Part shown: positions 33,638-42,549 of the stretch, in pieces
How positions within the stretch are numbered: the stretch's first letter is position 1
Layout: every line of letters begins with the position of its first letter
NCBI RefSeq assembly: GCF_023380025.1
Contig: NZ_CP097253.1
Location: 2,327,001 to 2,391,000, forward strand
Reading direction: 5' to 3'
Source of the DNA: Sphingomonas glaciei
Lineage (GTDB): Bacteria; Pseudomonadota; Alphaproteobacteria; Sphingomonadales; Sphingomonadaceae
Length of the DNA: 64,000 bases
Notes under the pieces: generated by a model
Databases searched by the model: none
The model's input: the letters and a program-made list of their open reading frames with translations, nothing else
Told to the model about the DNA's origin: nothing
Program-made: the position numbers and the translations under genes

Positions 33638-35770
33638 ATGCGTTTCCACCTCGCCGCTGCGGCCCTTTTCCTCGCCGCTTCAGCCGCCCCAGCCCAGAAA
33701 GCCCCGATGACCGAACTCCCCCAGCCGCCCCGCGCCGAGCAGCGCCCGACCAGCTTCACCCGCCACGGGATCAAGGTCGACGACCCCTACGCCTGGCTGC
33801 GCGACGCCGGTTACCCAAAGGTCGATGACTTGGCCGTGCTCGATTATCTGAAGGCCGAGAACGCTTATTTCGAAGCCTGGAAGAAGCCGCACGAGGGGCT
33901 GGTCGAAACCCTGTTCCAGGAACTGAAGGGCCGCCAGAAGGAGGACGACCGCTCGGTCCCGGTCAAGGACGGCGACTGGCTCTACTGGTGGGCGTTCAAG
34001 CCCGGCGCGCAATATCGCCAATGGTTTCGCAAGCCGGTCGCCGGTGGCGCCGAGCAGCTAATCCTCGACGAGGTGAAGGAAGCCGAGGGCAAGGAATATT
34101 TCCGCCTCGGCGCGCTGGAAGTCAGCCCTGACGGCCGCCTCGCCGCAGTGATGGCCGACGTCAACGGCTCCGAACGCTTCAAGCTCGAAATCCGCGACCT
34201 CGCCACCGGCAAGGTGCTCGACACCGTCACCGAGGTCGGAGTGGGCACCCCCGTCTGGAGCGCCGACGGCAAGGCGGTGCTGTTCACCGAAACCAACAAG
34301 GAATGGCGCAGCTACCGCGCTCGTTACCATCGCATCGGCGACGATCCGAAGAACGCCCGCACGGTCTATGAAGAGAAGCAGGACAAGGGCTTCTCGGTCG
34401 GCCTGTCGAAAAGCCAGGACGACAGCCTGATCTTCATCTCGGCCGGCGACAATCGCACCAGCGAAGTCCGCTTCGTCCCCGCAGCCGACCCGCTGGCGAC
34501 GCAGGTCCTCATCTCCCCGCGCAAGGAGAACCGCCTCTACGAGGCCGACGCCGCGCACGGGAAATTGTGGCTCCTGACCAACGACAACCACATCAACTTC
34601 CGCCTCGCGTCGGCCGATCCGAAGCAGCCCGGCGACTGGGCCGAGGTCATCCCCGGCTCCGACCGCACCTATCTGCGCGGGGTCACCGCCTTCCGCGACC
34701 ACCTCGCCATCTCGTCGCGCGTCGACGGCCTCGACCAGCTGACCCTGCGCGACTACCGCACCGGCGCCTCCGAGCGGATCCCCTTCACCGAAGCGAGCTA
34801 CACCGCCAGCCTCGCCGGCAATCCCGAATATGCCCCGGCCGCCTATCGCCTCAGCTACAGCTCGATGGTCACGCCCGCGACCGTCTACGACTATGACCCC
34901 GGGTCGAAGCAGCTGACCACGCTAAAGGTCCAGGAACTGCCCTCGGGCTACGACGCGTCGCAATATGTCACTGAACGGCTGATGCTCCCCGCCCGCGACG
35001 GCAAGAAGGTGCCGGTCAGCATCGTCTACAAGAAGGGCTACCGGAAGGACGGCAGCCAGCCGCTCTTCCTCTACGCCTATGGCGCCTACGGCTATGCCAT
35101 CCCGCCCAGCTTCTCCTCGGCCCGCCTCAGTCTGCTCGACCGCGGCTTCGCTTATGCGATCGCCCACATCCGCGGCGGCGACGACCTTGGCTATGGCTGG
35201 TATCTCGACGGCACCGCCAAGAACCGCTGGAACACCTTCCACGATTTCGTCGACGCCGCGAAGGGCCTCAATGCCGCCGGTTTCGCCAGGCCGGGCAAGA
35301 TTGCCATCCAAGGCGGCTCGGCCGGGGGCAAATTGATGGGCGTGGTGGTCAACACCGATCCGTCGCTGTGGGGCGCGGTGATCGCCGACGTGCCGTTCGT
35401 CGACGTGGTCAACACCATGCTCGACGACACGCTTCCGCTGACCCCCGGCGAATGGCCGGTGTGGGGCAATCCGATCACCGATCCCGACGCGTTCAAGCTG
35501 CTGCTGAGCTACAGCCCCTACGACAACGTCAAACGCCAAGCCTACCCGCCGATGCTGGTCACCGCCGGCCTCAACGATCCCCGCGTCACCTACTGGGAAC
35601 CCGCCAAATGGGTCGCCCGCCTGCGTGAGGCCAAGACCGACAACAATTTGCTGCTGCTCAAGACCAACATGGGCGCCGGCCACGGCGGCAAGTCGGGCCG
35701 CTGGGACTCGCTGCGGGAAACGGCCGAGGACCAGGCGTTCGTGCTGACCCAATTGGCGCAGGAACCGTGA
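33638..35770 (+). CDS. S9A prolyl oligopeptidase family protein, oligopeptidase B-like, exported
   Basis: This is a 710-residue serine peptidase. A signal peptide (LFLAASAAPAQ) predicts export to the periplasm. An N-terminal beta-propeller and a C-terminal alpha/beta-hydrolase domain follow. The nucleophile is in GGSAGGKLMG, the acid aspartate in AGLNDPRVTYWEPAKW, and the histidine in MGAGHGGKSGRW, all characteristic of the oligopeptidase B group that cuts after basic residues in short peptides. The ATG at 33638 is supported by the signal peptide; a far longer open frame upstream is antisense to pepP. The stop overlaps the deacetylase GTG start. Confidence 0.92.
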   Translation: MRFHLAAAALFLAASAAPAQKAPMTELPQPPRAEQRPTSFTRHGIKVDDPYAWLRDAGYPKVDDLAVLDYLKAENAYFEAWKKPHEGLVETLFQELKGRQKEDDRSVPVKDGDWLYWWAFKPGAQYRQWFRKPVAGGAEQLILDEVKEAEGKEYFRLGALEVSPDGRLAAVMADVNGSERFKLEIRDLATGKVLDTVTEVGVGTPVWSADGKAVLFTETNKEWRSYRARYHRIGDDPKNARTVYEEKQDKGFSVGLSKSQDDSLIFISAGDNRTSEVRFVPAADPLATQVLISPRKENRLYEADAAHGKLWLLTNDNHINFRLASADPKQPGDWAEVIPGSDRTYLRGVTAFRDHLAISSRVDGLDQLTLRDYRTGASERIPFTEASYTASLAGNPEYAPAAYRLSYSSMVTPATVYDYDPGSKQLTTLKVQELPSGYDASQYVTERLMLPARDGKKVPVSIVYKKGYRKDGSQPLFLYAYGAYGYAIPPSFSSARLSLLDRGFAYAIAHIRGGDDLGYGWYLDGTAKNRWNTFHDFVDAAKGLNAAGFARPGKIAIQGGSAGGKLMGVVVNTDPSLWGAVIADVPFVDVVNTMLDDTLPLTPGEWPVWGNPITDPDAFKLLLSYSPYDNVKRQAYPPMLVTAGLNDPRVTYWEPAKWVARLREAKTDNNLLLLKTNMGAGHGGKSGRWDSLRETAEDQAFVLTQLAQEP

Positions 35771-36732
35771 GCGCAAGCCGCAAGCTGCGGACGCTCGCCA
35801 AGTCGCTGGTCTTCTCGGCGAGGGCCAATCCCTTTGCCCTCCGTCGCTCCCTCGACGGGATGATGGCGCAGGATCGAATTGCCATTCTCAACTTCCATCG
35901 AGTGGCGCCGCTCGATGGCAGTTCGTACGTGCCCCTCGACCCGCAATTGTTCGACGACATCATCGCTTTCTGTCGATCACGAGGCGACGTGCGAACCTTT
36001 GCCGACTTGCACCAACCCGCCGGCACTCGCCCGATTTTCGTGATCTCCTTCGACGACGGCTATCGGGACTTCCTGGAGTACAGCCTGCCGGCCCTTCGGC
36101 GCCACGGACTGCGTTGCAATCACAACCTCATTCCGGGATGCGTTGAAAGCGGACGACCGCCGCTCAACGTGCTTCTGCAGGATTTCATCGGCAAGGCATC
36201 CGGCGCCCTCCTTGCCGATATCTCCCTGGAGGGCTTCGGCCCGCTCGCCGGCGATGACCGCGAGCGAACCGGACTGCGCGCTTCGGCCTGGCTCAAGGCT
36301 CTTCCCATCGCCCGGCAGCGTCAGGTGATGGCCGGCCTTCAACCGGCTCTCGAGGAGGAAGGATCGCGGTTCAGCGCGACCCCCATGATGACGCTCGAGG
36401 AAGTGCAGGCCCTCGGTGATGACGTCGAGGTCGGCGCCCATAGCTTTGACCATGCCACCCTCGCTGCCGAAAGTGACGACTATGTCCGGCAAGATGCGAT
36501 AAGGTGCCGCGGGTGGTTCGCCGACACCTTGTCTCGCCCCACCGAAATCTACGCCCTCCCGAATGGCGCGGCGACCGAACCGCAACGCGACATCCTTCGG
36601 GAGGAGGGCTTCACCACCATCCTTCGGGTGGAGGAGTCGAGCTCGACCCGGACTGGAGTTGAGCACCGCCGCTTCACCATCTACGGAGACACGCGCGCGG
36701 AGGTGCGGAGCCGAGCTCTAGGTTTGATCTGA
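35767..36732 (+). CDS. Polysaccharide deacetylase family protein
   Basis: This is a 321-residue NodB-homology protein. The metal-binding aspartates lie in VISFDDGYRDF and the HSxxH motif in EVGAHSFDHATLA, matching the carbohydrate esterase 4 fold. Such enzymes remove acetyl groups from polysaccharides or peptidoglycan. The order of motifs is normal but a long insertion lies between them. The GTG start overlaps the oligopeptidase stop, and the GNAT gene follows after 23 bases, suggesting co-expression. There is no clear signal peptide, so it may act on cytoplasmic or lipid-linked substrates. Confidence 0.85.
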   Translation: MSASRKLRTLAKSLVFSARANPFALRRSLDGMMAQDRIAILNFHRVAPLDGSSYVPLDPQLFDDIIAFCRSRGDVRTFADLHQPAGTRPIFVISFDDGYRDFLEYSLPALRRHGLRCNHNLIPGCVESGRPPLNVLLQDFIGKASGALLADISLEGFGPLAGDDRERTGLRASAWLKALPIARQRQVMAGLQPALEEEGSRFSATPMMTLEEVQALGDDVEVGAHSFDHATLAAESDDYVRQDAIRCRGWFADTLSRPTEIYALPNGAATEPQRDILREEGFTTILRVEESSSTRTGVEHRRFTIYGDTRAEVRSRALGLI

Positions 36733-36755
36733 ACCCGCGCGACGGAAGGCGAAGC

Positions 36756-37697
36756 ATGAGCGACTATGCCATCGAGGAACTCACGCCCGGGCATTTCGAT
36801 GAACTTCGTCCGCTGATGGAAGATGCCTTCGGTTCGGCCGTTCCGGCGGACCTGTTCAAATGGAAGTATCTGCAGAATCCGTCCGGCCCGGCAATCGGCC
36901 GGGTGGCTCGCGCCACCGACGGAAGCTTGGCGGCCTTCTATGGCATGATCCCCGAAGGCTATCGGCTGGGCGGAGAAGATCGCCTGATCTATCAATCCTG
37001 CGATACGATGACCCACTCTGCGCACCGGCGTAAGGGCTTGTTCCAGAAGCTTGCGCTTCAGACTTATGCCGCAGCCGAGGAGAAGGATCCGAACTTCTTC
37101 GCCTTCGGATTCAGCGGTGACATGTCGACACCCGGGTTCCTCAAGATGGGGTGGCGGGTCGAAGAAGAATTGTCGCATTTCTTTCGGCCATATCCGCTGA
37201 CCTTGCTCGACAGCTTTGGAGGCTCGGAAGCGGCGGAAACGCCGGTTTCCGATGGAGCGCTGCTGGATACCATGGCGGCACTCGCGCCGCCGGACGACGG
37301 CATCGTGCGCGACCGCGCGTTTCTCGAATGGCGCCTGGCCAATCCGCTTCACCACTATCGAGCCTTGCTCCTGCATGGGCAATCCTATGCCATTTTCTAT
37401 CGCGAAGGAGCCTTGCTGTTCCTCCTCGATTTTGCCGAACGCGCGCCAGGGGTGGGCCGCCCGATCCTGCGCCGTCTTTCCCTTCTCAGCAGGGGTCGCG
37501 GCGGGAAGGGCGTCTTGACCTGGGCCACCACCCATTCGGCCATGGCCCGAAGCCTGAAGTCCGCCGGCTACGTGACCAATCCCTTCCGGCGCGGCCCCGG
37601 ATCTCATCGCATTCCGTTGATCAGTTATGGTAATCATCCGGGAGGCACATGGATGAAGGACCTCGCGATCAGCCCCTTCCATCACGACAGCCTGTGA
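36756..37697 (+). CDS. GNAT-family N-acetyltransferase
   Basis: This is a 313-residue protein with a GNAT fold in its N-terminal half: the acetyl-CoA binding motif A is in SAHRRKGLFQKLALQTYAAA (20 residues). The C-terminal half could be a second GNAT-like domain. Large GNAT proteins of this type occur in sphingomonad exopolysaccharide regions beside deacetylases; the pairing of deacetylase and acyltransferase here suggests acyl tailoring of a polysaccharide, by inference only. The stop overlaps the thioesterase GTG start. Confidence 0.78.
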   Translation: MSDYAIEELTPGHFDELRPLMEDAFGSAVPADLFKWKYLQNPSGPAIGRVARATDGSLAAFYGMIPEGYRLGGEDRLIYQSCDTMTHSAHRRKGLFQKLALQTYAAAEEKDPNFFAFGFSGDMSTPGFLKMGWRVEEELSHFFRPYPLTLLDSFGGSEAAETPVSDGALLDTMAALAPPDDGIVRDRAFLEWRLANPLHHYRALLLHGQSYAIFYREGALLFLLDFAERAPGVGRPILRRLSLLSRGRGGKGVLTWATTHSAMARSLKSAGYVTNPFRRGPGSHRIPLISYGNHPGGTWMKDLAISPFHHDSL

Positions 37698-38095
37698 CCA
37701 ACCCCAGCTTCACCCTTTCGCTGACCGCCGAGCCCGAGCACATCGACGAGCTCGGCCACGTCAACAATGCGGTGTGGGTGCAGTGGATCCAGACCGTCGC
37801 CACCAGCCACTGGTATGCCACCGCACCCGAGCGATATCGCGACGCCTTCATCTGGGTCGTGATCCGGCACGAGATCGACTACCTCCGCCCGGCGCTGGTC
37901 GGGGACGTGGTGACCGGCCGGACCTGGGTCGACGAAGCCCCGCGCGGCGCGCGCTTCGATCGCTTCATGGAGTTCACTGGCAGGGACGGGAAGCTGCTGG
38001 TCAGGGCCCGCACCACCTGGGCGATGCTCGACAAGGCCAGCGGCCGCCCCCAGCGCATCACCACCGAGATCGTCGCGCCGTTCCTCGGTAATTAG
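37694..38095 (+). CDS. Hotdog-fold acyl-CoA thioesterase (4HBT family)
   Basis: This is a 133-residue hotdog thioesterase. The active-site region is HIDELGHVNNAVWVQWIQ, matching the D..GHVNNA motif of 4-hydroxybenzoyl-CoA-type thioesterases, followed by VIRHEIDYLRPALVGD. It hydrolyses acyl-CoA thioesters. The GTG at 37694 overlaps the TGA of the GNAT gene (GTGA) and gives the standard length; an in-frame extension to 37649 lies inside that gene. It is the last gene of the oligopeptidase-deacetylase-GNAT-thioesterase run. Confidence 0.85.
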   Translation: MTNPSFTLSLTAEPEHIDELGHVNNAVWVQWIQTVATSHWYATAPERYRDAFIWVVIRHEIDYLRPALVGDVVTGRTWVDEAPRGARFDRFMEFTGRDGKLLVRARTTWAMLDKASGRPQRITTEIVAPFLGN

Positions 38096-38175
38096 CGTCG
38101 TCCCGGCGAATGCCGGGACCTCAGGAGGGGAAGGCGCTTCACCCGCCCGAGGTCGCGGCCTCCGCCGGGACGACG
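38096..38175. repeat. REP-like inverted repeat after the thioesterase gene
   Basis: CGTCGTCCCGGCG (38096-38108) is the exact inverse complement of CGCCGGGACGACG (38163-38175). Inside the left arm GTCCCGGC-GAAT-GCCGGGAC (38100-38119) forms its own 8-bp hairpin. It begins at the base after the thioesterase stop codon and shares its 13-base core with the element at 21,450. Confidence 0.65.
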
Positions 38176-38305
38176 ACCGTCGAAAATCCTGTCCTACAAA
38201 GGCCTGATCTGACACAAGCAATTCGATGCTTAGCTTTGCTGCTTCACCGTTGGCGCAACACCTTCAGGCCTTCTCCTTGCAACGCCAGGCCGCCGCACCC
38301 CGGCA

Positions 38306-38407
38306 ACCAGTGACCTTTGTGACCTTGTTCAGCTTGGCGGCCGCCGCGGACAGGCCGCCACCAGTGACCTTTGTGACCTTGTTCAGGTTCGCGGCCGGCT
38401 CGCGGAT
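38306..38407. repeat. 54-base tandem repeat carrying paired TGACCTT motifs
   Basis: A 27-base block containing TGACCTTTGTGACCTT occurs exactly at 38306-38332 and 38360-38386, with a period of 54. The GC-rich spacers are also related. No gene is supported in the 321 bases between the thioesterase and maiA genes, so the repeat lies directly upstream of maiA (10 bases from the end of the second unit to the ATG). Confidence 0.7.
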
Positions 38408-38416
38408 GGCGCGCGC

Positions 38417-39058
38417 ATGACCCGGATCGTCCTCCACGATTACTTCCGCTCCTCGGCCAGCTACCGGGTCCGGATCGCGCTCAACCTGAAGGGTCTCGCC
38501 TACGACCAGCATCCCGTCAGCCTGGTCGCGAACGAGCAGCAGTCACCCGAGTACAAGGCGCTCAACCCGCAGGGCTTCGTGCCGATGGTGGAGATCGACG
38601 GCGAGCGGGTCACGCAAAGCCTGGCCATCCTCGACCGCCTCGACGCGCTGGTGAAGGAACCGCCGTTCGTCCCCTCCGATCCCCCCGGTCGCGCCCATGT
38701 CCTTGCGCTGGCGCTGACGATCGCCTGCGACATCCACCCGCTCAATAACCTGCGCGTGCTGCGCTACCTCAAGAACGAGCTTGGCCAGCCGCAGGAGGCG
38801 GTCGACAGCTGGTATCGCCACTGGGTCGCCGAGGGACTTGCCGCACTCGAAGCCCTCTCGGCTCCGCAGGCCGGCGCCTTCCTCTACGGTGACACGCCGG
38901 GCATGGCCGACATCTGCCTCGTGCCGCAGCTCTACAATGCCCGCCGCCTGGACGCGCCGCTGGACGCCTATCCGACCCTGCTCCGCACCGAGGCTTCCGC
39001 CCTCGCCATTCCCGCCTTCGCCGCCGCCCACCCCGATGCCCAGGAGTCCGCACAGTGA
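38417..39058 (+). CDS. maiA: Maleylacetoacetate isomerase (zeta-class glutathione transferase)
   Basis: This enzyme converts maleylacetoacetate to fumarylacetoacetate in tyrosine/homogentisate breakdown, using glutathione. The 213 residues begin with the zeta-class active-site motif (YFRSSASYRVRIALNLKG, catalytic serine in SSASYRVR) and contain NPQGFVPMVEIDG and the QSLAILDRLD region. C-terminal helices have the family CDIHPLNNLRVL motif. Its stop overlaps the GTG start of the aldolase gene by 4 bases. No other tyrosine-degradation genes are in the window. Confidence 0.92.
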   Translation: MTRIVLHDYFRSSASYRVRIALNLKGLAYDQHPVSLVANEQQSPEYKALNPQGFVPMVEIDGERVTQSLAILDRLDALVKEPPFVPSDPPGRAHVLALALTIACDIHPLNNLRVLRYLKNELGQPQEAVDSWYRHWVAEGLAALEALSAPQAGAFLYGDTPGMADICLVPQLYNARRLDAPLDAYPTLLRTEASALAIPAFAAAHPDAQESAQ

Positions 39059-39870
39059 ACCGCGTCGACACCATCAACGCCGGAATGGACCGGCTCAGCG
39101 CTCTGCAGGACGTCCAGATTCCGAGCATGGAGGGCAAGGTCAGCGAGGAGGAATGGAAACTCCGGGTCGACCTCGCCGCTGCCTACCGGCTGATCGCCCA
39201 TTACGGCTGGGACGACCTGATCTTCACCCACATGAGCGTGCGGATCCCGGGGCCCGAGCACCACTTCCTGCTCAACCCCTACAACCTCATGTTCGAGGAA
39301 GTGACCGCCTCCAGCCTCGTGAAGGTCGACATGGCTGGCAATCCAGTCGACCCGACGCCCTTCATCGCCAACCCCGCCGGCTTTACCATCCACTCCGCGG
39401 TGCACATGAGCCGCGAGGACGCCAACGCCGTCATCCACCTCCATACGCCCCACGGCCAGGCGGTCGCGGCGCATGGGGAGGGGCTCCTACCGCTGACCCA
39501 GACCGCGATGCTGGTGCGCGGCGACCTTGCCTTCCACGATTACGAAGGCGTCGCTACCGACCATGACGAGCGCGAGCGGATCGTCGCCGACCTCGGGCAC
39601 AAGAACGCGATGCTGCTGCGCAATCACGGCACGCTGTCGGTCGGTTCCACCGTCGGCGAAGCCTTCATCCGCATCTACTTCCTCGAGCGCGCCTGCCAGG
39701 CCCAGATCATGGCCTTGAGCGCGGGCGAGGCGATCAACCACCCGCCCCAGGGCACCCCCGAAATCGCCGCCGAACAGGGCGCCCAGGGCCTCAAGCTCGC
39801 CGCCCAGTTCCTCGCCTGGCCCGCTCTGCTCCGCAAGGCCTACCGCCTCGACCCCCACTTCGCGACTTGA
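39055..39870 (+). CDS. Class II aldolase/adducin family protein
   Basis: This is a 271-residue zinc protein of the class II aldolase/adducin family, which holds fuculose-phosphate aldolases, ribulose-phosphate epimerases and adducin-like proteins. The metal site is visible as HLHTPHGQAV (HxH pair) with a later histidine in NHGTLSVG and an IFTHMSVRIPG region. The GTG start overlaps maiA's stop, so both are co-translated. A role with maiA is unclear; the substrate is not predicted. Length matches the family (220-270). Confidence 0.85.
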   Translation: MNRVDTINAGMDRLSALQDVQIPSMEGKVSEEEWKLRVDLAAAYRLIAHYGWDDLIFTHMSVRIPGPEHHFLLNPYNLMFEEVTASSLVKVDMAGNPVDPTPFIANPAGFTIHSAVHMSREDANAVIHLHTPHGQAVAAHGEGLLPLTQTAMLVRGDLAFHDYEGVATDHDERERIVADLGHKNAMLLRNHGTLSVGSTVGEAFIRIYFLERACQAQIMALSAGEAINHPPQGTPEIAAEQGAQGLKLAAQFLAWPALLRKAYRLDPHFAT

Positions 39871-39904
39871 GCCTCCGCCCCCACCCTGTTAGGGCGCCCG
39901 CGCT

Positions 39905-39980
39905 GCCGCTTTAGCTCAGTTGGTAGAGCACCTCATTCGTAATGAGGGGGTCACAGGTTCGAGTCCTGTAAGCGGCACCA
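39905..39980 (+). tRNA. tRNA-Thr(CGT), integration target
   Basis: The gene starts GCCGCTTTAGCTCAGTTGGT, has anticodon stem CCTCA/TGAGG with loop TTCGTAA (anticodon CGT), a T-arm GGTTCGAGTCC and ends AGCGGC-A-CCA with CCA encoded. Its last 45 bases recur exactly at 61,932, marking it as the attachment site of the adjoining island. Confidence 0.96.
39936..39980 (+). repeat. Left attachment site (3' end of tRNA-Thr)
   Basis: The 45 bases from the anticodon loop to CCA are identical to 61,932-61,976. The sequence diverges at both flanks (CA versus CT before it, TCC versus CCC after it). Such a repeat is the standard product of tyrosine-integrase insertion at a tRNA 3' end. Confidence 0.9.
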
Positions 39981-40116
39981 TCCTTTCCATAGGCAAACTC
40001 GGGTGGTGCTTGCGGAAGTGCCATAAACCTTTGGGTCACGATTGGGTGTCCCGGAAGTGCCGTTCCTAGGCGAACGAGCTTGTACTGACCTGCGGTTGCG
40101 ATCGAAGGAGGGTAGC

Positions 40117-40890
40117 TTGTCGAGCATCGAGCTTCATGAACTCCACTACAAGAAAGCCGACCTTGTTCACGTGCCCAAACGTGATCGCGTGTTTTTCCTG
40201 ATGGCTACCAGTCTCGCGAACGATCTCCAGATACTGTATAAAGCGTTTGCATTGGCCGTAGCGGACGATCGAGATGAGCTAATTGTAAAGCAGGCCAACT
40301 CTGCTGTCGGTATGCTCATGCTGAGAACTTTGGCGGGGCGGCTTTGGGAAGGGCAGAGACTACTCGAAAACGGCTACAAACCGATCGAAGAGCACTATCG
40401 CCTCTCTTTATCCGAAGAGGCAAATAGTGCCTTGTCACGACTCAGAACTTACCTCGGAACGCGCCGCAATCTAATTAACACGGTACGAGATAAGATCGGT
40501 TTTCATGCTGATCGTGGAATAGTGAGTTCTGCCTTCGACCGCCTCCCTGACGATACGGACATGGGTGACTACTTCTGCGCCACTGTAGGCAATACACTCT
40601 ACTACTCCGCCGAGATGCTTCACTACGAGGCAATCAATGGTTTTACAGGTCTAGGAGATCAGCGATCGTCGCTGCGGCAATTGGTGCTCGACTGCAAGGC
40701 TCTTACGATATGCTTCAACGAGTTCGTCTTCGGCTTCGTTCGAGTGTTCTTGAAGCGCCACCTGCCCGCACAGTATGATGAGACTTGGGACCGTCTCACA
40801 ATTGTAGACCACGTTGCCGAGTTGGCAGATCTAAGCATGCCCTTTTTCATGACTATGTCTGCTGCCGAGACAGAAAAGGGCTCGATCTAA
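40117..40890 (+). CDS. Hypothetical helical protein with HEPN-like motif
   Basis: This is a 257-residue, mostly helical protein. NTVRDKIGFHADRG matches the Rx4-6H catalytic motif of HEPN ribonucleases and resembles the R(N/D)KxxFH variant common in HEPN-like proteins of defence islands. The TTG at 40117 is preceded by GAAGGAGGG at good spacing and is preferred to an upstream frame start at 40042. It is the first gene of the island and is convergent with an Mrr-type endonuclease. If HEPN is correct, RNA cleavage in phage defence or toxin-antitoxin function is plausible; there is no adjacent nucleotidyltransferase partner. Confidence 0.55.
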   Translation: MSSIELHELHYKKADLVHVPKRDRVFFLMATSLANDLQILYKAFALAVADDRDELIVKQANSAVGMLMLRTLAGRLWEGQRLLENGYKPIEEHYRLSLSEEANSALSRLRTYLGTRRNLINTVRDKIGFHADRGIVSSAFDRLPDDTDMGDYFCATVGNTLYYSAEMLHYEAINGFTGLGDQRSSLRQLVLDCKALTICFNEFVFGFVRVFLKRHLPAQYDETWDRLTIVDHVAELADLSMPFFMTMSAAETEKGSI

Positions 40891-41057
40891 ATAAGGAAGT
40901 TGGAGTGGGCGGGGTCGAGACAAACGGCAGCTTCCTGCATTGTTCGCTGACCATCGCCGATGACGGGCAGATGCCCGACCATTCGGACCAATCGGCTACC
41001 CTTGCGCGCGTTACTTCAATGATTCTTACCGGACTTGTCGGTCCTACTCGACGTGTT

Positions 41058-41981
41058 TCAATCGTCGGCAAAGAAGTCTTCGTCGATGCGCTTCATCGCG
41101 ACCACTCGACTGATACGAACTCCAACTTCATGCTCGATCAAAAGCTCAGCTAGCCGCTCGCCGTCAATCAATATGACGCGTTGGGGAAGGTGCCTGACGT
41201 AGTCGATCGCATGACTGCTGAAACTGGACGTCGTTACGAAAACGCCTTTGGTGGCTCCCAAGCCGACGAGACTCCCTACGAAGCCCTGGATCTCCGGTCT
41301 GCCGACACCAACGTGAGATGCATACCTTTTCGCTTGAATGTAGATGCGATCTAGCCCGAGCCGGTCCTCGTCAATTACTCCATCGACGCCCCCGTCGCCA
41401 CTCTTCCCGAGGCGCAAGGCAGCACGCTCGTGTGTCCCCCCGTAGCCCATCGCAACAAGCAGATCGACGATAACCCTCTCGAAGAATGCGGGTGTCTGTC
41501 CGAGTACGCGTTGAAGTACATCCGCCTTCAACGCGGCTTGAAGTACGCTGTGGGCGGCGTCGATCTGCTCTTCGGGGGTTGCGTCCGATGCGGCAGCGGC
41601 TTCTTGGGCCGGGAAAGCGTCCTCAGTGCCGCTGGTGGCACTCTGGCTGTAGAACTCCAGAAAGGCTGGAAAGGTCTTCAGCAGTGCAACATCCACGGTC
41701 TTCGGCTTAGTGGCTAAGAGCGCTCTGCCAGCTTCGCTTGCTACGAAACGTCCTCGACCGGGGCTGTCGATTAAGCCAGCCTTCGCCATGTAGAACTTAG
41801 CCCAGTGAATACGATTATGGAGAAGGCGCTGCCTCCCGCTTGGCAGCAGTTCCTCTGTCTGTTCTGCGGTTAAGCCAAGCTCGTCGGCAATGCTATCGGC
41901 GGCCAGAGGAACACGCGTTTCGCCTGCGGCTGCTACCTTGAGAACAGGGAGCATCAAGGACTGATAGTCGGGAATGGGCAA
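41058..41981 (-). CDS. mrr: Mrr-type restriction endonuclease
   Basis: This is a 307-residue type IV-like restriction enzyme that cuts DNA with foreign modification. Residues 1-100 match the winged Mrr N-terminal domain (SGRQRLLHNRIHWAKFY). The catalytic domain (about 155-300) holds the PD-(D/E)xK core: FFERVIVDLLVAMGYGG, Asp200 in GDGGVDGV, and Gln216-Ala-Lys218 in IYIQAKRY. Its convergence with a HEPN-like gene at the edge of the island fits a defence role. The ATG is preferred; no partner methylase is visible, as expected for type IV. Confidence 0.88.
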   Translation of the reverse strand: MPIPDYQSLMLPVLKVAAAGETRVPLAADSIADELGLTAEQTEELLPSGRQRLLHNRIHWAKFYMAKAGLIDSPGRGRFVASEAGRALLATKPKTVDVALLKTFPAFLEFYSQSATSGTEDAFPAQEAAAASDATPEEQIDAAHSVLQAALKADVLQRVLGQTPAFFERVIVDLLVAMGYGGTHERAALRLGKSGDGGVDGVIDEDRLGLDRIYIQAKRYASHVGVGRPEIQGFVGSLVGLGATKGVFVTTSSFSSHAIDYVRHLPQRVILIDGERLAELLIEHEVGVRISRVVAMKRIDEDFFADD

Positions 41982-42044
41982 TTTGAGCTCCGGGCTGTCT
42001 ACGAGAGCCTATCGGAGCCAGCGGGCATACGGAAGGCAGGTCTT

Positions 42045-42347
42045 TCAGCTGTTTGCTAGCACAACTTCGATGCGACCTTGGCAATCAGGATCAGCGGTTA
42101 TGCTGATGCCGCGTAGGAGTGAGCCCGTTTCGGTTTTGCTGCGTGTGAGCTGGTGCACAAAGGCTGGATCGGCCCACATCTCCTGAACCGCGATGTCCGC
42201 GTCGGCGCACTCATCAGCAAGGTGCCTGAGGAAGTCAGCGCCATCGTCGGGCGCGTAGCCCCAAAGATCAACCGGTAGCGGGTTCGGGGCTGAACCGGAT
42301 CGTAAGACTGAGGCTATTCCGAGAGCCATCTCCTGAATGCCGGCCAT
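42045..42347 (-). CDS. Hypothetical protein
   Basis: This is a 100-residue acidic protein with no recognised domain. It contains PVDLWGYAPDDGADFLRHLA followed by a helical region and ends in IEVVLANS. It overlaps by about 10 bases at its 5' end with a longer open frame on the plus strand. Codon use is like the island genes. It is 63 bases from the Mrr gene on the same strand and might be transcribed with it. Confidence 0.4.
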   Translation of the reverse strand: MAGIQEMALGIASVLRSGSAPNPLPVDLWGYAPDDGADFLRHLADECADADIAVQEMWADPAFVHQLTRSKTETGSLLRGISITADPDCQGRIEVVLANS

Positions 42348-42549
42348 GCACGCTCTCCATAATCAAACGCGAGCATCCACTGCACAATTTCGGCTGGTTG
42401 TCACGGAAAGGCCTGCGGCTCGCGTAGCGCGATTTGCCCCTCGAACCAACGTGGTCGCAAAAGAAACAAGGGTACCAGGGTACCTTATATGGGGAGACGC
42501 CTTCCTCAGTGAGTCCGCACCATCGGGCAACCTAAAGGTCACGACAAAC

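Noticed and set aside
41430-41717. Plus-strand open frames inside the Mrr gene
   Set aside because: Antisense to the Mrr gene with no domain and no start context.
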